A DNA stretch of 64,000 nucleotides, taken from assembly GCA_934045905.1 (NCBI GenBank), contig OW203773.1, forward strand, positions 15,673,246 through 15,737,245, written 5' to 3'. Below are positions 34,262 through 46,200 of the stretch, one piece after another. The first letter of the stretch is position 1, and each line of letters opens with the position of its first letter. A program made the position numbers and the translations under genes. Source of the DNA: Leuctra nigra. Taxonomy: Eukaryota; Arthropoda; Insecta; Plecoptera; Leuctridae. The notes below the pieces were generated by a model that was not told the DNA's origin, made no database searches, and was given only the letters and a program-made list of their open reading frames with translations.

Positions 34262-34900
34262 AGATGATGATGTAGATGATATCAGGAAACCCTATTGACA
34301 GGGCCACAGCCTAAACGGCTGAACAGATCGATCTGAAATTTTTACCACATGTGCACTTTTGGCGTCTGAGGTGCCTTTTTATAAAACCAACTTGAAGCCG
34401 CCATTTTGAAACCGGAAGTGACGTCATATCTCAAAAACGGATGGACCGATCGGGACGAAACAAGCGCCAAACGATTCGGACGGCCATCTATATAGAATAT
34501 CAATAGTCGAAATAGAAATATACTATAGTCGGAACCGGAAATGACGTCATAAAAATGCCAAATCTGACTTAAATCATGTCTTATAACAATTACTACATAT
34601 TCAGAAGGCTTATAATGTTACATAACATGTATTAATACAAAGTTTAGGTGGCAGTGATGTCAGTGCCATTTTGAAAACCGGAAGTGAAACTCATAACTCG
34701 AGAACGGCTGGACCGATTGGAACGAAACTTTCGCTATACTTCATAGCATATTATTTATAGCATACATAGTAACAAGCACAACCGTTCAATTAGCAACCAA
34801 ATCAAAATGGCATATTTTTTAAAGGAATTATAGTCTTTGTTGCCACAATATAATATGTTACAAGTTGTAAGAATAAACTGAAAAAAGGAGTGATATCCCC
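34262..34900. repeat. Repeat region with GGACCGATNGGNACGAAAC phrases
   Basis: CGGATGGACCGATCGGGACG (34438) and CGGCTGGACCGATTGGAACG (34704) repeat one phrase, as do CCGGAAGTGACGTCAT-like strings (34411, 34541, 34678 and again near 37055). Such phrases recur inside insect non-autonomous elements. Edges not found. No gene. Confidence 0.45.
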
Positions 34901-35131
34901 ATAAAAAAACACTCAGTGTAAAAATACCAGCCAAGTCTCTTCAACTAAAAAAAGAAGAAATCTTAAAATTCAGCACTGAAAAGTAGTGATATCAAAAAAC
35001 TGGCCAAGTCAAAACTTTTCAAAAAATACTTGGCGCATCGCTTTTTTAGGGCATTAGAGATATATTATATGCATAGATGAGTATATTTGATTTCCCGGCT
35101 ATGATTAGCAAAATCTGCTGCAAACGGTCAC

Positions 35132-35335
35132 AAGAGTAACCGTGGACGTACCCATCTGTGGATTGGGATTTTCTTGTAAAACAGGTATTTTGTGAACCCC
35201 TTAGCGAGCTCAACCCAATTGAGAAGGCTCGGCATAATAATGGGGCTTGGTGTGCACGCAGGTAAAGTAGAGGACGGGAAAGTAAAATTACCCTTTTCCA
35301 ATCCACAGATCGGATGTGGACGACTTTAGCGCAGT
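35132..35335 (-). mobile_element. Short MITE, copy 2 (inverted relative of 4161-4355)
   Basis: CATCTGTGGATTGG near 35153 and CCAATCCACAGATCGG near 35299 are the inverted ends. Between them are ccttagcgagctcaaccc and gtgtgcacgcaggtaaag, the reverse of the 4161 element's interior. Confidence 0.7.
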
Positions 35336-35649
35336 GGACAGACAGTGGTGACACTTCGCATCTTCAGAGAGTCATATTGCTGTGTGCTATTCATGTGCGT
35401 TGCTACGTAATCTGCTGCGGTAAGTACTGAAGTTTCTCCCGACTCCTTTCCTCAATTTTTTCACGACCGCATGTTTTTTTTCAATTAATTTTTTTTGTTT
35501 GTCATTCTGTCCTAATTACCTATACAAGTCACACCCCACCATTTCTCCAATCGAACTGAAATTTTACACTCAAGCAATATGTTTTCACACTCATATTCTC
35601 TTCAAATTCGTTGATTGGTTCAAATTAACATAATATAATCTTGTGAGTG

Positions 35650-36450
35650 GAGCATCCAATAAATTTTAAATGTTGCAAGGTCATTAAGACCAATTATGGT
35701 TGATAACATAATTTTTTTGAGTTTTTTTACATGGTTACATTTTCTCACTTCATAATACCTAATGTCAAATTTTTATATTTAATAGCAAATGATAGGCATA
35801 TTTTATTGTTGCGACACAATTTAATATGCATATAGTCAAGACAATTATAAAGCAACAAAAAAATTACGATTTTGCAAGCTATTTTACTCATCTACCTTTA
35901 AGGTACCATTTGGATCATTCCACGTAGGACAATTTTTTTTTAAATTATATACCTAATTTTTTGGATTGTTTTTTAAAAAAAGGAAAAATTTCCTTTTTAA
36001 AGATAGTTATAAAGGTTGCCAGAAAACAATTTTTTTGGAGCTGTTATGAATACTCTTGAATAAAAAGTATCTTGAATATAATTTTATATAAAATATTGAC
36101 TACCTACCTACCTATTGAATGTAATATTTTTTTAAATATACTTTCAAGTTCCCTTTCAAAATGTTTTCTTTATACTATTTTTTACTAAACATCAAATTTG
36201 TTTTGTGCAAAAATAAATTTGTTTATTTCTTTTTAAATTTAAATTTTTAAATTTTAAATTCTTTATATATGTTCCAAATGAATATGCTGACATTGCATTT
36301 ATTTGTACTTTGAATTTTTGCTGCTCAAAATTTGTAAGTGATACGCAAGTTACCGATGAACGATACGCGAGTTACCGATATATTTTTTTAATAATCACAT
36401 ATTAAAACCTAATTTACCAATTTACTTTCAAACTTTCAATTAAAAAAAAA
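35650..36450 (+). repeat. Dispersed element with ACGCGAGTTACCG phrases (partner 57885-58560)
   Basis: ttctcacttcataatac, gcatgctattttactcatct-like and aatttaccaatttactttcaa strings line up in order with 57910-58550. Repeats of ATACGCGAGTTACCG at 36340 and 36365, with relatives at 58468, 58687 and 58856. Inner left end TGGATCATTCCACGTAGGAC (35911) resembles the complement of GTGGAATGACCCA at 58868. Non-coding. Confidence 0.6.
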
Positions 36451-38810
36451 TCGACCATGCATAAAGTACACTCATAGTTTGGTTTGTTATGTCGAAAAAA
36501 TCGTGTCCGTGTTTTTTTAGTGCCGAAAGCAATTTTGCGGCTGATTCGTGTAGTACATGACCTGACATTGAAAAAAAAATTATGTTGTCATTTTGGGAAT
36601 CCAAGATGGTTGAGTTATTCAAGATGGCCGCAAAAACGTATTTAATTATTTACGGTATAAGTAAGAAAGATACAGAACCAGCATAAATTGCATAGCATAC
36701 ACTTACTACTGTTGCACTCAACGTAAAAATATCAACACTTAAATTTTCAAAATGGCGACGTAATAAATTATTTTGATTCAATTCCAAAAATTGCTGTAAC
36801 TTTCTTTCTTTGAAATATATTTTTTTTCCAACGGCTACGAATACGTGTTGACTATATGAAACGGTATCGTGATGGTGTCAAACTATAATCTTTAAAATGG
36901 CGCTTTCAATAAAGATAGCGATGATAATTTTTTACATTTTCCATTAATTAACGGATCTGAACGAGACTAGTGGCCATGTACTTGGACGAATCGATACAAA
37001 TTGTCATCTCTTAAAATCTTCATTACATTTCTTGCCAACCCTATTTACAAAACCGGAAGTGACGTCATAAATGATTAAAAACAAAGTAAATTCACCTTTT
37101 AAACAGTAAGATAGACCATGAGCTAGCCGTAGTGGACCCTCCCACCACCCCGGTCCCAAAAGTTCTGAAAGTGGTTTTGTGTACCTTAAGGTACGCTCAT
37201 TACACTTTCAGTTATTTGACATCTGCCCATTAGTAAAATGCAATAAAACGTAAATTTTTAATCCAAATTTAAAAAATTAAAATAGACAATGATCAGGAAG
37301 TTTCATTCTACCAGAATAAATTTCGGGGTAAAGTTTTAAGAACTTTAAGTTTAAGAAATATAATACATCTGAACAGATAGTAATTTTTGTGAATCCACTG
37401 AACTATAACAAAGGTGGCAAGATGGCTTTGCCCCTCAGTGACCCTAGGCTGAGTAAAATTCTCTGATAGACCCAAGATGAGCATGAGCATTTCACGCGGT
37501 GAAAATAGCGCCAGATGCTATTTTCTACGGTTGGTGAAAATAGTCACTCCGTTTTATTATACTAGAGTAAAAAATATATGTATCTAAACAGTAGGTACAC
37601 TCGGCAATTCAAAAAACGGCATTGGAACGAAACAGATTGGCTGCTGGTCAGGTTCATTGACAATCAATCCTTGTTATTATCAACGAAATCAGAGCTCACC
37701 TACTAGAGGTAGATGACGAGTAAGTATATAGACTTCATCAGATGATGATATCACATTCTTTTCAGACAATCCATTTCTTTCAAATACCGTTTTATGAATT
37801 GTCCAGTGTACATCTTCTTACGCTTGTCAAAATAAAGTTTCGCGAGTTTTAATTTTTGGTGGCACGAATACCTTATCCCCAACGCGGGCAGCACACTAGC
37901 CGGGCGATAGTTTGGCTAGTGCCCTATATCATTTGGATCAGTTGTCAAATGATCATCACTACCAGTCATTGAATAAAAATATCACATACCGATTTATGTT
38001 TTGCCAAGTGTACTTAGGTAGTGTGCTTATTTAATTATTTTAACAGCAACTTTAATAAAATTGCTATTGTGTTCAGTATTTCACTTACAATACTAAAAAG
38101 TATCCTACGTTATGACGTTAAAATCTCACATAAAATTATATTTCATTGGTATCGCGAGGAAACAAGGAAACATAGGTGAGGATACGTGAGATATCAGGGA
38201 CAGACAAATATCAAGTAAAATTATTATTTTTAAAACCCTATTCCATTGAGTTTATTTACAAAAGCACCTATTGGGAAGATAGCTTTTATCAATTTATAAA
38301 CATTCATACAAAATCAGCATTCAGTGCTTGGGACAAACACTTTTCCACAATTTCAACAAAAATTATACATCTTTTTTTATTGCTGTCATTGAAAGTGGAT
38401 GGTGATATTAACTCATATAGATCAAATGCTGTGATATATTTAACTAAACATCGTAAAAGTTTGTCGTTCAATGGAATTATACAACCTGGCTTTCTAACTT
38501 ATTGAGTGCGCAGTGTAAATAATTATACTTTTCTTCAGAATTATGAAAAGTTTCGTCATAATGGAAGAGGTTGAATAATGTTTCTAGACAATTTGATGTT
38601 TAACAATCCATTTTAATTTACAGATAATGTAAACACTAAACAGTATTTGACCATTCGTAGACATATTTAGACTTATTAAAATTAGATCAGTTATTATCCG
38701 GTAGCGCATTTTATTTTCTTCTTCTTCTTCTTCTCTTCTTCTTTATCTTTGATAGTAGGATAATCCTGTTCATAACCAATTTAAATAACGTTATAATTAG
38801 AAATTCTTTA
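36450..38810. other. ZNF-3 intron DNA, no gene seen
   Basis: AT-rich, with scattered phrase repeats (accggaagtgacgtcat near 37049). A 109-codon frame at 38176-38505 has no recognisable feature and is probably chance. Confidence 0.4.
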
Positions 38811-38898
38811 TTCTAAGAAGTATGTCTGTCTCTTGTTCGGACGTCATTTTCTTCTGTTTCCTCGGGGCCGATTGTCCCGTGCAATCCTAACTAATCAC

Positions 38899-39828
38899 TA
38901 GGGATGGCACCTGGTAAAATTTACCGGTAAATTAAGGTAAATTTACCGGTAAATTTACCGATTAATAATTTACCGGTAAAAAAAAATGGTAAATTTTGTT
39001 TTTTTGATCCTTTCCAATGTATGAATGGAGAAATCAAATTTTAAGTAAAAACTATAAGTAAACTTCAGTGTGACAACATTAGCAGTTAGGCAGTTTTTAC
39101 GTTGATTTTTGGTTGTCTTCAATCATTCAGAATGATAACTCCATCCATATAGGATTACTTCCAATGTCGGAATCTCTCTTCAGGTTTGCTTGTTTAGCAG
39201 ACACAGATTGTAACTTGATCAAATTGCTGGTCGACAATTCCTCTTATGGGAGAATAACACAGGCATGGCATAGCCTACACTAGATTGGTCGAGTCCAACG
39301 TCTATACAATACTCTCTTATAAAGGTTGATCCGAACGAGGGATTTCAGTGTTCGGAAGTATTCGGCTTTTCCCACTTCGTGACGTCAACACAGCCGGCAA
39401 CTGCTTGATAGTCTGTATGCGCTGGCATGTGATTTAGATAGAAATGTCCTACTCCATGACGTCACGGAGTAGGACAAAGCCGAATACTTCCGAGTACTGA
39501 AATCCCTCGATCGGTTCAACCTTTAGAAGAGAGTATTGTATAGACGTTGGGTCGAGTCAATGATATTCGGTTATATCATCCCTTATCATTTATCAATAGG
39601 TATGGAGTACTATTGTTATTATTAACATTGATTATTGTTATTGTTCTGACTGCAGTAATCTTTGTAAATGAGTCAAATAATAAAGTAGGGTCATTTTTGT
39701 ATTTGGTATAATCATGATTTGGTATCTACCATCATTTTTCAAAATTTACCGCTGACCGGTAAATTTACCGGTAAAATTTACCGGTAAATTTACCAATTTT
39801 TCCAGAACCGGTAAAAGTGCCATCCCTA
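38899..39828. mobile_element. hAT element with TTTACCGGTAAA subterminal repeats
   Basis: Terminal repeats TAGGGATGGCAC and GTGCCATCCCTA. Exact 8-bp target duplication CTAATCAC at 38891-38898 and 39829-39836. Many ATTTACCGGTAAATTT palindromes near both ends, a known type of subterminal array in hAT elements. No transposase frame, so non-autonomous. Confidence 0.9.
39296..39549. mobile_element. Foldback MITE with 9-bp target duplication (Mutator-like)
   Basis: Arms of at least 55 bp: CAACGTCTATACAATACTC through GGGATTTCAGT, mirrored at 39500-39549. GGTCGAGTC flanks both ends (39287-39295, 39550-39558). A 9-bp duplication with long inverted repeats fits a Mutator-like element. Nested in the hAT element. 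Confidence 0.85.
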
Positions 39829-40315
39829 CTAATCACTCTTGATCCATCCTTGAAATGTGCTCATCCCAAAGAAGTATTTTTCCCCAATCCAGTCAGCCAC
39901 ATTTGTTACTCTGCAGGAGTCCCTTATACTATCGTTCCGTATCCGATCCAGTCTCGATTTACCTAATATTCTTCCTAAGACTTTCATTTCGGTTACCTGC
40001 GACTGATGTCTTGTCTTGGATGTGTCGGGTCTTTTTCAGAAGCATTTGTTTTGGGTCTTATTACGCTCTTTTAGATCTGCACCTTCGCATCCTGCCGCAA
40101 GAACTTGTTCCTCCATATAACATCTCCCAAATATCCCGCTACTCTGTTCACTGTTGGCCTTCATGATTAATCAATTCACTTCCTTCTTATCTTGGATTTT
40201 TATTTTGGTTACTCATAATTGCCAACATGTACACCCACTTCCATGAGTTCCTATACCCGTATCCCATAAACCAAGATGGGGATTTGGCTGGCTTCTTTTG
40301 ACGCTCACCTTCCTG

Positions 40316-40330
40316 ATATTGTTGCAGACA
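40316..40330 (+). other. Splice acceptor and 5' leader of the ZNF-3 coding exon
   Basis: gatattgttgcag/ACAATGG with AG at 40326-40327. A preceding string ataattgccaacatgtac (40217) is shared with ZNF-4 (60732) but not with ZNF-1 or ZNF-2. Confidence 0.75.
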
Positions 40331-43300
40331 ATGGATGACGCAACTCACCTGCTACCCTTGTGTCACTGCCACCCTGTTGTTGTTAAAACAGAACCACAAG
40401 AATCTGAATACACAGAGAACATAATCGACCAACATGAAGTTAAAACAGAAACATCCGACCTACCTTTAGAAGACTGCTTAATTCAACCTAAAATAGAGAT
40501 CAGCGACGATAGAGAACTCTTCCATTTACAAATTAAATCCGAAGAAAACACTGCATTCTACAGTCATATTATTGATCATCCATATGCGACTTGTCAAGCC
40601 TTAGAAGGCAGTGTAACTGAAGAATCTGAAAACATTAGAATAGAGAACCACATTGCGTCATTTACATCAATTTCCACTTCAGAAGACTACTTGATTGAAC
40701 ACGAGCCAAAATCCATTGGAGAAACAGATTTCTCCCACATACAAATACAACCTGAAGTTGATGCCAGCGAAGCTAAAGATCATCACACTCAACCAAGTCA
40801 AGACATAGATCCACTAAACAACATCCTCGTTCCTCCCAGAGACTGGCTGTACTCTTGTGAACTCTGCAGTTTCAAGCATAGCTCCAAACGCTACCTTGCA
40901 AGACACAAGATACGTCATCATCCTCCTTCGGCCAGGTTCCAGTGCAAACGTTGTGAATATAGTTCAACAGATAAGTCTTCTCTAATCAAACACTTAAGAA
41001 CACATTCTGCAGAGCGGTCTTATGCTTGTGATGTTTGCAATTATAAAAGTAATACAAAAGTCAACTTGACCGGCCACATGTTATCACATGCAGCAAAGCG
41101 GTTCCAATGCACTAAATGTGATTACAGATGTAGCGTTAAGCATTATCTCACGAAGCATATGAGATCTCATTTCAAAGAGTGGTCATTTGTTTGTCATATT
41201 TGCAATAAAAAATATAAGCATAACAGTAGTTTGTTCAAACACCTGTTAATACATTCAACAAAGAAGCGGTTTCAATGCAGCAAATGCGACTTTAGTAGAT
41301 GTAAGAGTAGATACGAACTCGACGCCCATCTGAGAACTCATGAGGTAGACGGGGAGCATATCTGTGAGATTTGTGCACGCGCTTTTGTTTCCAGAAGTTC
41401 GTTGACCCAACACATGCTGAGTCACTCCCCAATAGTTTCCAGCCAACCAGAAGACGATTTCACCAGAAAGCAAGAGCGACTCATTCAAGCAGAAACAGTC
41501 ATTGGAATCCCAGGACAGTCTGAAGATATTGCTAGTACTGATAACGACCACCACACCGATCCAATTCAAAACACAGAACCATTGAGCCACAGCCTTGTTC
41601 CTCCCAGAGATTTGTTGTACTCTTCTGAAAACTGCAGTTACCAGGGTAACTCCAAATACCACTTTGCCAGTCACAAGCTGAGTCATTCCTTGCAGATAAA
41701 CCAAGTGAGGCAGTGTTCTGTGTTTCTCACACGATGTGATTCAACTTGCAGTTCAAGCAACACTCTGCCGTCGTCTAGCAAGGATAACGATCATGAACCA
41801 GGACAAGACACAGATCCACTAAACAACATCCTCGTTCCTCCCAGAGACTTGCTCCACTCTTGTGATATCTGCAGTTTCAAGAGTAAATCCAAACACAACC
41901 TTGCTCAGCACAAGAGACGGCATCATCCTCCTTCGGACAGGTTCCAGTGCGATCATTGTGAATATAGTGCAAAAGAAAAGCGGTATCTTTCCAATCATCT
42001 AAAATCACATTCCGAAGAGGGGTCTTATGCTTGCAACATTTGCGGCAATTTAACTTCCAACTTGTCCAAACACATGTTAACACATTCAAAAAAGAAGCGG
42101 TTTCGATGCAAGTATTGCGACTATAGATGCAAGAGTAGACAAGAAATCGAGATCCATGTGAGAACTCATGAGTTAGAGGGGTGGCATATTTGTGAGATTT
42201 GTGCACACGTTTGTGTCTCCAGAAGTTCGTTGACCCAACATATGCTGAGTCACTCCACAGCAACTTCCAACCAACCAGAAGAAGATTCCAACAGAAAACA
42301 AGAACGAACCATTCAAGCAGAAACTGTCATTGATATCCCCGAGCAATCTGAAGATATTGCTGAAATCTCTAGTAAGGATAACGACCATCACTCTGAACCA
42401 ATTCAAAACACAAAACCACTGAGCCACAGCCTCGTTCCTCCCAGAGACTTGATCTACTCTTGTGAACTCTGCAGTTACCAGGGTTCTAAACGCAACCTTG
42501 CCAGACACAAGAGACGGCAACATACTTCTTCGGTCAGGTTTCAGTGCCATTATTGTGAACATAGTACAAAAGCAAAGCAGCATCTTTACAGTCATCTAAA
42601 AACACATCCTGAAGAGCGGGCTTATGCTTGCAACATTTGCACTTATAAAAGTAATAAAGCTAACTTGGCCAGCCACATGTTAACTCATTCAATAAAGACG
42701 CGGTACCGATGCAAGAATTGCGACTATAGATGCGAGAGTAGACAAGAAATCGAGATCCATGTGAGAACTCATGAGGTAGACGGGCCGCAATTATGCGAGA
42801 TTTGTGCACACGTTTGTCCCTCCAGAAGTTCGTTGACCCAGCACTTGCTGAGCCACTCCTCAATAGTTTCCAACCAACCAGAAGAAGATTTCAACAGAAA
42901 GCAAGAGCGACTCTTTGAAGCAGAAATAGTCATTGGTGTCCTAGTACAGTCTGAAGATATTGCTGAAATCCCTGGTAAGGATATCAATCCAATTCAAAAC
43001 ACAGAACCACTGGGCCACAGCCTCGTTCCTCCCAGAGAATTGTTCGCTTGCAAACTCTGCACTTTTAAAAGTAAGTCCAACAGTAGCTTGTCCATTCACA
43101 TGTCAACACATACAACCGGGAAGAAGCAGTTCCAGTGCATCCATTGTGGCTATACATGTAATGATAAGCAAGACATCGACATCCATGTTACGACAATGCA
43201 TTCGGGAGAGCGGCCATTCGCATGTGGTGAATGCTCCTTCAAGTCTGTTTCCAGCAGTGAGCTGAAACTTCACAATTTAGTGCATTCAAGTGCAAGAAAA

Positions 43301-43789
43301 ATGTTTAAATGCACCGAGTGTGATTTTACCACGAACTATATGGGTGTTCTTACAACCCATATAAAAACACATTCTGATGAGCGGCAATACGTATGTGGGG
43401 ATTGCTCCTTCACATGTGCAACCACCAGGGAGCTGAGTGTCCACAAGAAAGTCCATACAACTAAAAGAAAGACGTATAAATGCACCGAGTGTGATTTTAC
43501 CACGGACATGAATTTGCACCTTATAATCCATCTGAGAACACATTCTGGTGAGCGGCAATACGTATGTGGTGATTGCTCCTTCACATGTGCAACCGTCAGG
43601 GAGCTGAATTCCCACAAGACAACGAAGACGTATAAATGCAGAAAATGTGACTATATGTCTTGTGGTCAGCATGAACTGGACAATCATATTATGAGAATGC
43701 ATGGGGAGAACCCGTATGCTTGTGACATGTGTTCGTATGTAGGTGGCTCTAGTGTCCTCCTGGTTCAGCACAAGAGAATGTATCACTAG
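40331..43789 (+). CDS. ZNF-3: large poly-C2H2 zinc-finger protein (1152 aa)
   Basis: Probable nuclear DNA-binding protein and the largest of the array. The acidic N-terminus (about 1-172) has VVVKTEPQE, EVKTE and LQIKSEE, all SUMO-consensus-like. Fingers come in four blocks: about 173-364 (7), 507-641 (5), 706-842 (5) and 905-1152 (9). A decayed finger at about 429-453 has Cys changed to Ser (YSSENC). Blocks are joined by one repeated acidic linker of about 65 residues (SNQPEEDSNRKQER, AETVIDIPEQSEDIA, NTEPLSHSLVPPRDL). The pattern finger block plus linker is repeated three times, showing module duplication within the exon. One finger is short (YACNICGNLTSNLSKH), and the third from the end lacks its second His. 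No ZAD, KRAB or BTB. The frame is fully open. A 376-bp hairpin lies 14 bp past the stop. Confidence 0.95.
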   Translation: MDDATHLLPLCHCHPVVVKTEPQESEYTENIIDQHEVKTETSDLPLEDCLIQPKIEISDDRELFHLQIKSEENTAFYSHIIDHPYATCQALEGSVTEESENIRIENHIASFTSISTSEDYLIEHEPKSIGETDFSHIQIQPEVDASEAKDHHTQPSQDIDPLNNILVPPRDWLYSCELCSFKHSSKRYLARHKIRHHPPSARFQCKRCEYSSTDKSSLIKHLRTHSAERSYACDVCNYKSNTKVNLTGHMLSHAAKRFQCTKCDYRCSVKHYLTKHMRSHFKEWSFVCHICNKKYKHNSSLFKHLLIHSTKKRFQCSKCDFSRCKSRYELDAHLRTHEVDGEHICEICARAFVSRSSLTQHMLSHSPIVSSQPEDDFTRKQERLIQAETVIGIPGQSEDIASTDNDHHTDPIQNTEPLSHSLVPPRDLLYSSENCSYQGNSKYHFASHKLSHSLQINQVRQCSVFLTRCDSTCSSSNTLPSSSKDNDHEPGQDTDPLNNILVPPRDLLHSCDICSFKSKSKHNLAQHKRRHHPPSDRFQCDHCEYSAKEKRYLSNHLKSHSEEGSYACNICGNLTSNLSKHMLTHSKKKRFRCKYCDYRCKSRQEIEIHVRTHELEGWHICEICAHVCVSRSSLTQHMLSHSTATSNQPEEDSNRKQERTIQAETVIDIPEQSEDIAEISSKDNDHHSEPIQNTKPLSHSLVPPRDLIYSCELCSYQGSKRNLARHKRRQHTSSVRFQCHYCEHSTKAKQHLYSHLKTHPEERAYACNICTYKSNKANLASHMLTHSIKTRYRCKNCDYRCESRQEIEIHVRTHEVDGPQLCEICAHVCPSRSSLTQHLLSHSSIVSNQPEEDFNRKQERLFEAEIVIGVLVQSEDIAEIPGKDINPIQNTEPLGHSLVPPRELFACKLCTFKSKSNSSLSIHMSTHTTGKKQFQCIHCGYTCNDKQDIDIHVTTMHSGERPFACGECSFKSVSSSELKLHNLVHSSARKMFKCTECDFTTNYMGVLTTHIKTHSDERQYVCGDCSFTCATTRELSVHKKVHTTKRKTYKCTECDFTTDMNLHLIIHLRTHSGERQYVCGDCSFTCATVRELNSHKTTKTYKCRKCDYMSCGQHELDNHIMRMHGENPYACDMCSYVGGSSVLLVQHKRMYH

Positions 43790-43803
43790 GTTATCTTTAA
43801 GAG

Positions 43804-44179
43804 GGCTGAGTAGTGAGCGTGGCCTTGAAGAGTTTTTTAATCGATTTTTATCAATATCTTTTCCAATGTAATTGTTAACAAAATAGGGCTTTGTACGCGT
43901 ATTCAGAACAGTTCAATGAAAATTATTTCATAGTTAAGAATAAGTTATTAGTTTTATTTTGTCCTACAGATGTTTAGTACCCGAAAATTAGTAAAATTAT
44001 GGTTCTAAACATCTGTTGGACAAAATAAAACTAATAACTTATTCCAAACTATGAAATTATTTTTATTGAACTGTTTTGAATACGCGTACATAGCCCTATT
44101 TTGTTAACAATTACATTGGTAAAAGATATTGATAAAAATCGATTAAAAAACTCTTCAATGTCAAACTCACTACCCAGCC
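43804..44179. mobile_element. Foldback element just after the ZNF-3 stop
   Basis: GGCTGAGTAGTGAGCGTGGC at the left mirrors CTCACTACCCAGCC at the right. Arms of roughly 185 bp match in reverse with few changes (ttaatcgatttttatcaat, cctacagatgtttag). Relatives at 54573-55143 (complete) and 32630-32850 (half). It starts 14 bp past the stop codon, so the ZNF-3 mRNA probably includes it. Confidence 0.85.
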
Positions 44180-44400
44180 GTCCGTTTTGCTCAATACGCA
44201 TTCATACTTATTGTGTATGTTACGAGGATCGGCTATTTAGTGGATGTTTGTAATTTATTTGAATATGTTATAAATTAACCACACTGACGGCAGAAGTCCA
44301 ATCAGATGGAGCTTGGCGGCCGATGTCTGTGGGGGCTGACAATTATACTTACATTATAAGAACTTATTGAAGATCATGACATTATAATTTATTACAAATA
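44180..44400 (+). other. 3' flank of ZNF-3
   Basis: acgaggatcggctatttagtggatgtttgt-like sequence and ccacactgacggcagaag match the ZNF-2 and ZNF-4 flanks, so this is the shared 3' UTR displaced by the foldback. A possible AATAAA lies at 44495-44500. Confidence 0.55.
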
Positions 44401-45830
44401 ATGGAATCAGTTATTCAGGGATCGGCATAAGTAGTTAGTAGTTTAGATAATAACAAATAGTGTACCTATATAAGTATGTTTAATTTAGATATTTAATAAA
44501 AAAAATAGTGTATTTTTGAAATCTTACATATCATTAATATGTTTGTGATGTGTTTTGGACATGTGCCTTTTCTTTAATAAAATCTACATATTGATATGAT
44601 TACATTTTTGAGCAATGTTAAATCATACCTTGTAAAACTAAAAAGTTGTATTTACCTTCACTAAGTCGCTTAAAGGGACTTACCTATCTGTTAATTAAAT
44701 ACAATAATATTATCTATACAGTTGATCAATCACACACAAATAATTACAGGAAAAGTAATTACAATCATTATCATAATTACAATATGTTTAACACATTAAA
44801 TTAATTAATCACCTACATAAACACAAACAGATGTGTTGAGGAATAAAATAAAATATTTTTTGTAAATAGTAAAAATTGAGAGATTTATTTATAACATTTT
44901 GAGCAATTTCCTGAAGAATTCCTTTCCTTGTTCGTACCAAATGTTATTGCAAAATTATAACATCTTGAAACAAGATTTTGCGTAGACTTTTTCTACACAA
45001 CTTATGAACAAAATTTTACCCCTTTAAGAGGAGAGTAAGATACTGAAAATAAACCTTTTTTTCGATAATTTTTTTCTTTTGATTCAAATTATTTTTAAAG
45101 TATATACTTTCATTAGTCAGTAAAAAAATAAGGAATTGTCTCCCTTGAAAGCTGAGAAAGCAAGAGAAGTGAGTTAGAGCTATAGTGCGTTCATGTACTG
45201 CCAACTCCCGATTTACTAAAAAAAACTATTTTATTCATGTTTTCAACCATGAAAACCAATCTATCTAGTCAACCGTTAACTGAAACTGTCTGAAATTTTC
45301 AGTGAATTTTCTTTGGAGTTAATGGAAAGAAATGGGGTAGGTATCCATTTGAATGTAGGAGCATAATAGAAGTGTTACAAAAAAAAATAATTAAATTTTG
45401 CATTGTTTGAAATATCAATTATAACTTGAAATGTTGAAGTAGTAATGAAAACCCATACCCCGATCTCTTCAGTACGACACTAAATAGAAATAAAAATAGA
45501 AATGCGTTTAATAATCATTTTTAAAATCCTTTACTATAATACGCTTAAAAGAGAAGAACGTCGTCCCCGTAGCAACGTGGCTGAAAATTTCGTTCTTTAT
45601 ACAAATCTTTAATTTTCCACCGATCGTGTTGAAACTCGCCAGTAATGTATATAATTCCGTGACTTGATTTATAGTAACACTTTCGCGATATTCTGTTCAG
45701 TATTTACCGAGTTATTCATGAAAAACACCGCTTTTTCTGATGTCTTAATTTTAAACGTCAATTTCAATTGTGCAGTGAAAATGAATTTTAGTAGGCGGTG
45801 AAACTAATTTTCCAAAATCGACCAGAACAA
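44401..45830. other. Intergenic DNA, no gene seen
   Basis: AT-rich. Short frames show no recognisable feature. Confidence 0.4.
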
Positions 45831-46200
45831 TATTTGGCCATGGAATCCGGAGCTCGGAAGTTGCGTTACGATTCGCGTCTATAGACATCGAGAAATTTTG
45901 CACAATTTTCTACGAAACTTGACTTTTCCTGTACATAATTTCAAGCGAACTGCCAAGCAAAAAGATTCGTTTGAATCCGATAAGTATTTAGAGAGATATT
46001 AAATAGAAACCAAATTGTCATTGAAAAAGTCACTTTCTTCGAAACTTTCCATAATATGTAGGAAACCGTGAATCCATTTGGCAGTGAAGAAAATATTGGA
46101 ATTTCCACTGGTGACCTTGACTTGAAACACGGGCAAAGCAACATTTCATGTGAATAAATGCAGACATTTTTGGGGTGGGTTATGGGGGAGGGAGGCATAA
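45831..46200. repeat. Dispersed repeat, inverted partner of 26076-26530
   Basis: gagctcggaagttgcgttac (45850) and ccgtgaatccatttggcag (46065) are the reverse of strings at 26471 and 26260. Confidence 0.55.

Larger units (their letters stand above)
38815..40090 (-). pseudogene. Non-LTR retrotransposon reverse-transcriptase fragment, interrupted
   Basis: Translating the minus strand of 39838-40010 gives a C-terminal RT piece (QVTEMKVLGRILGKSRLDRI, then RNDSIRD and WIGEKYFFGMST) related to EMKFLRSIQGVTKMDKI of the 8790-10364 protein. The frame is resumed at 38815-38898 after a hAT element (38899-39828). A dead, 5'-truncated relic older than the hAT insertion. Confidence 0.6.

Noticed and set aside
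41255..43786. Minus-strand frames of 128-166 codons within ZNF-3
   Set aside because: Shadows of the zinc-finger repeats; they recur at the same positions opposite the linkers and fingers and contain no domain of their own.
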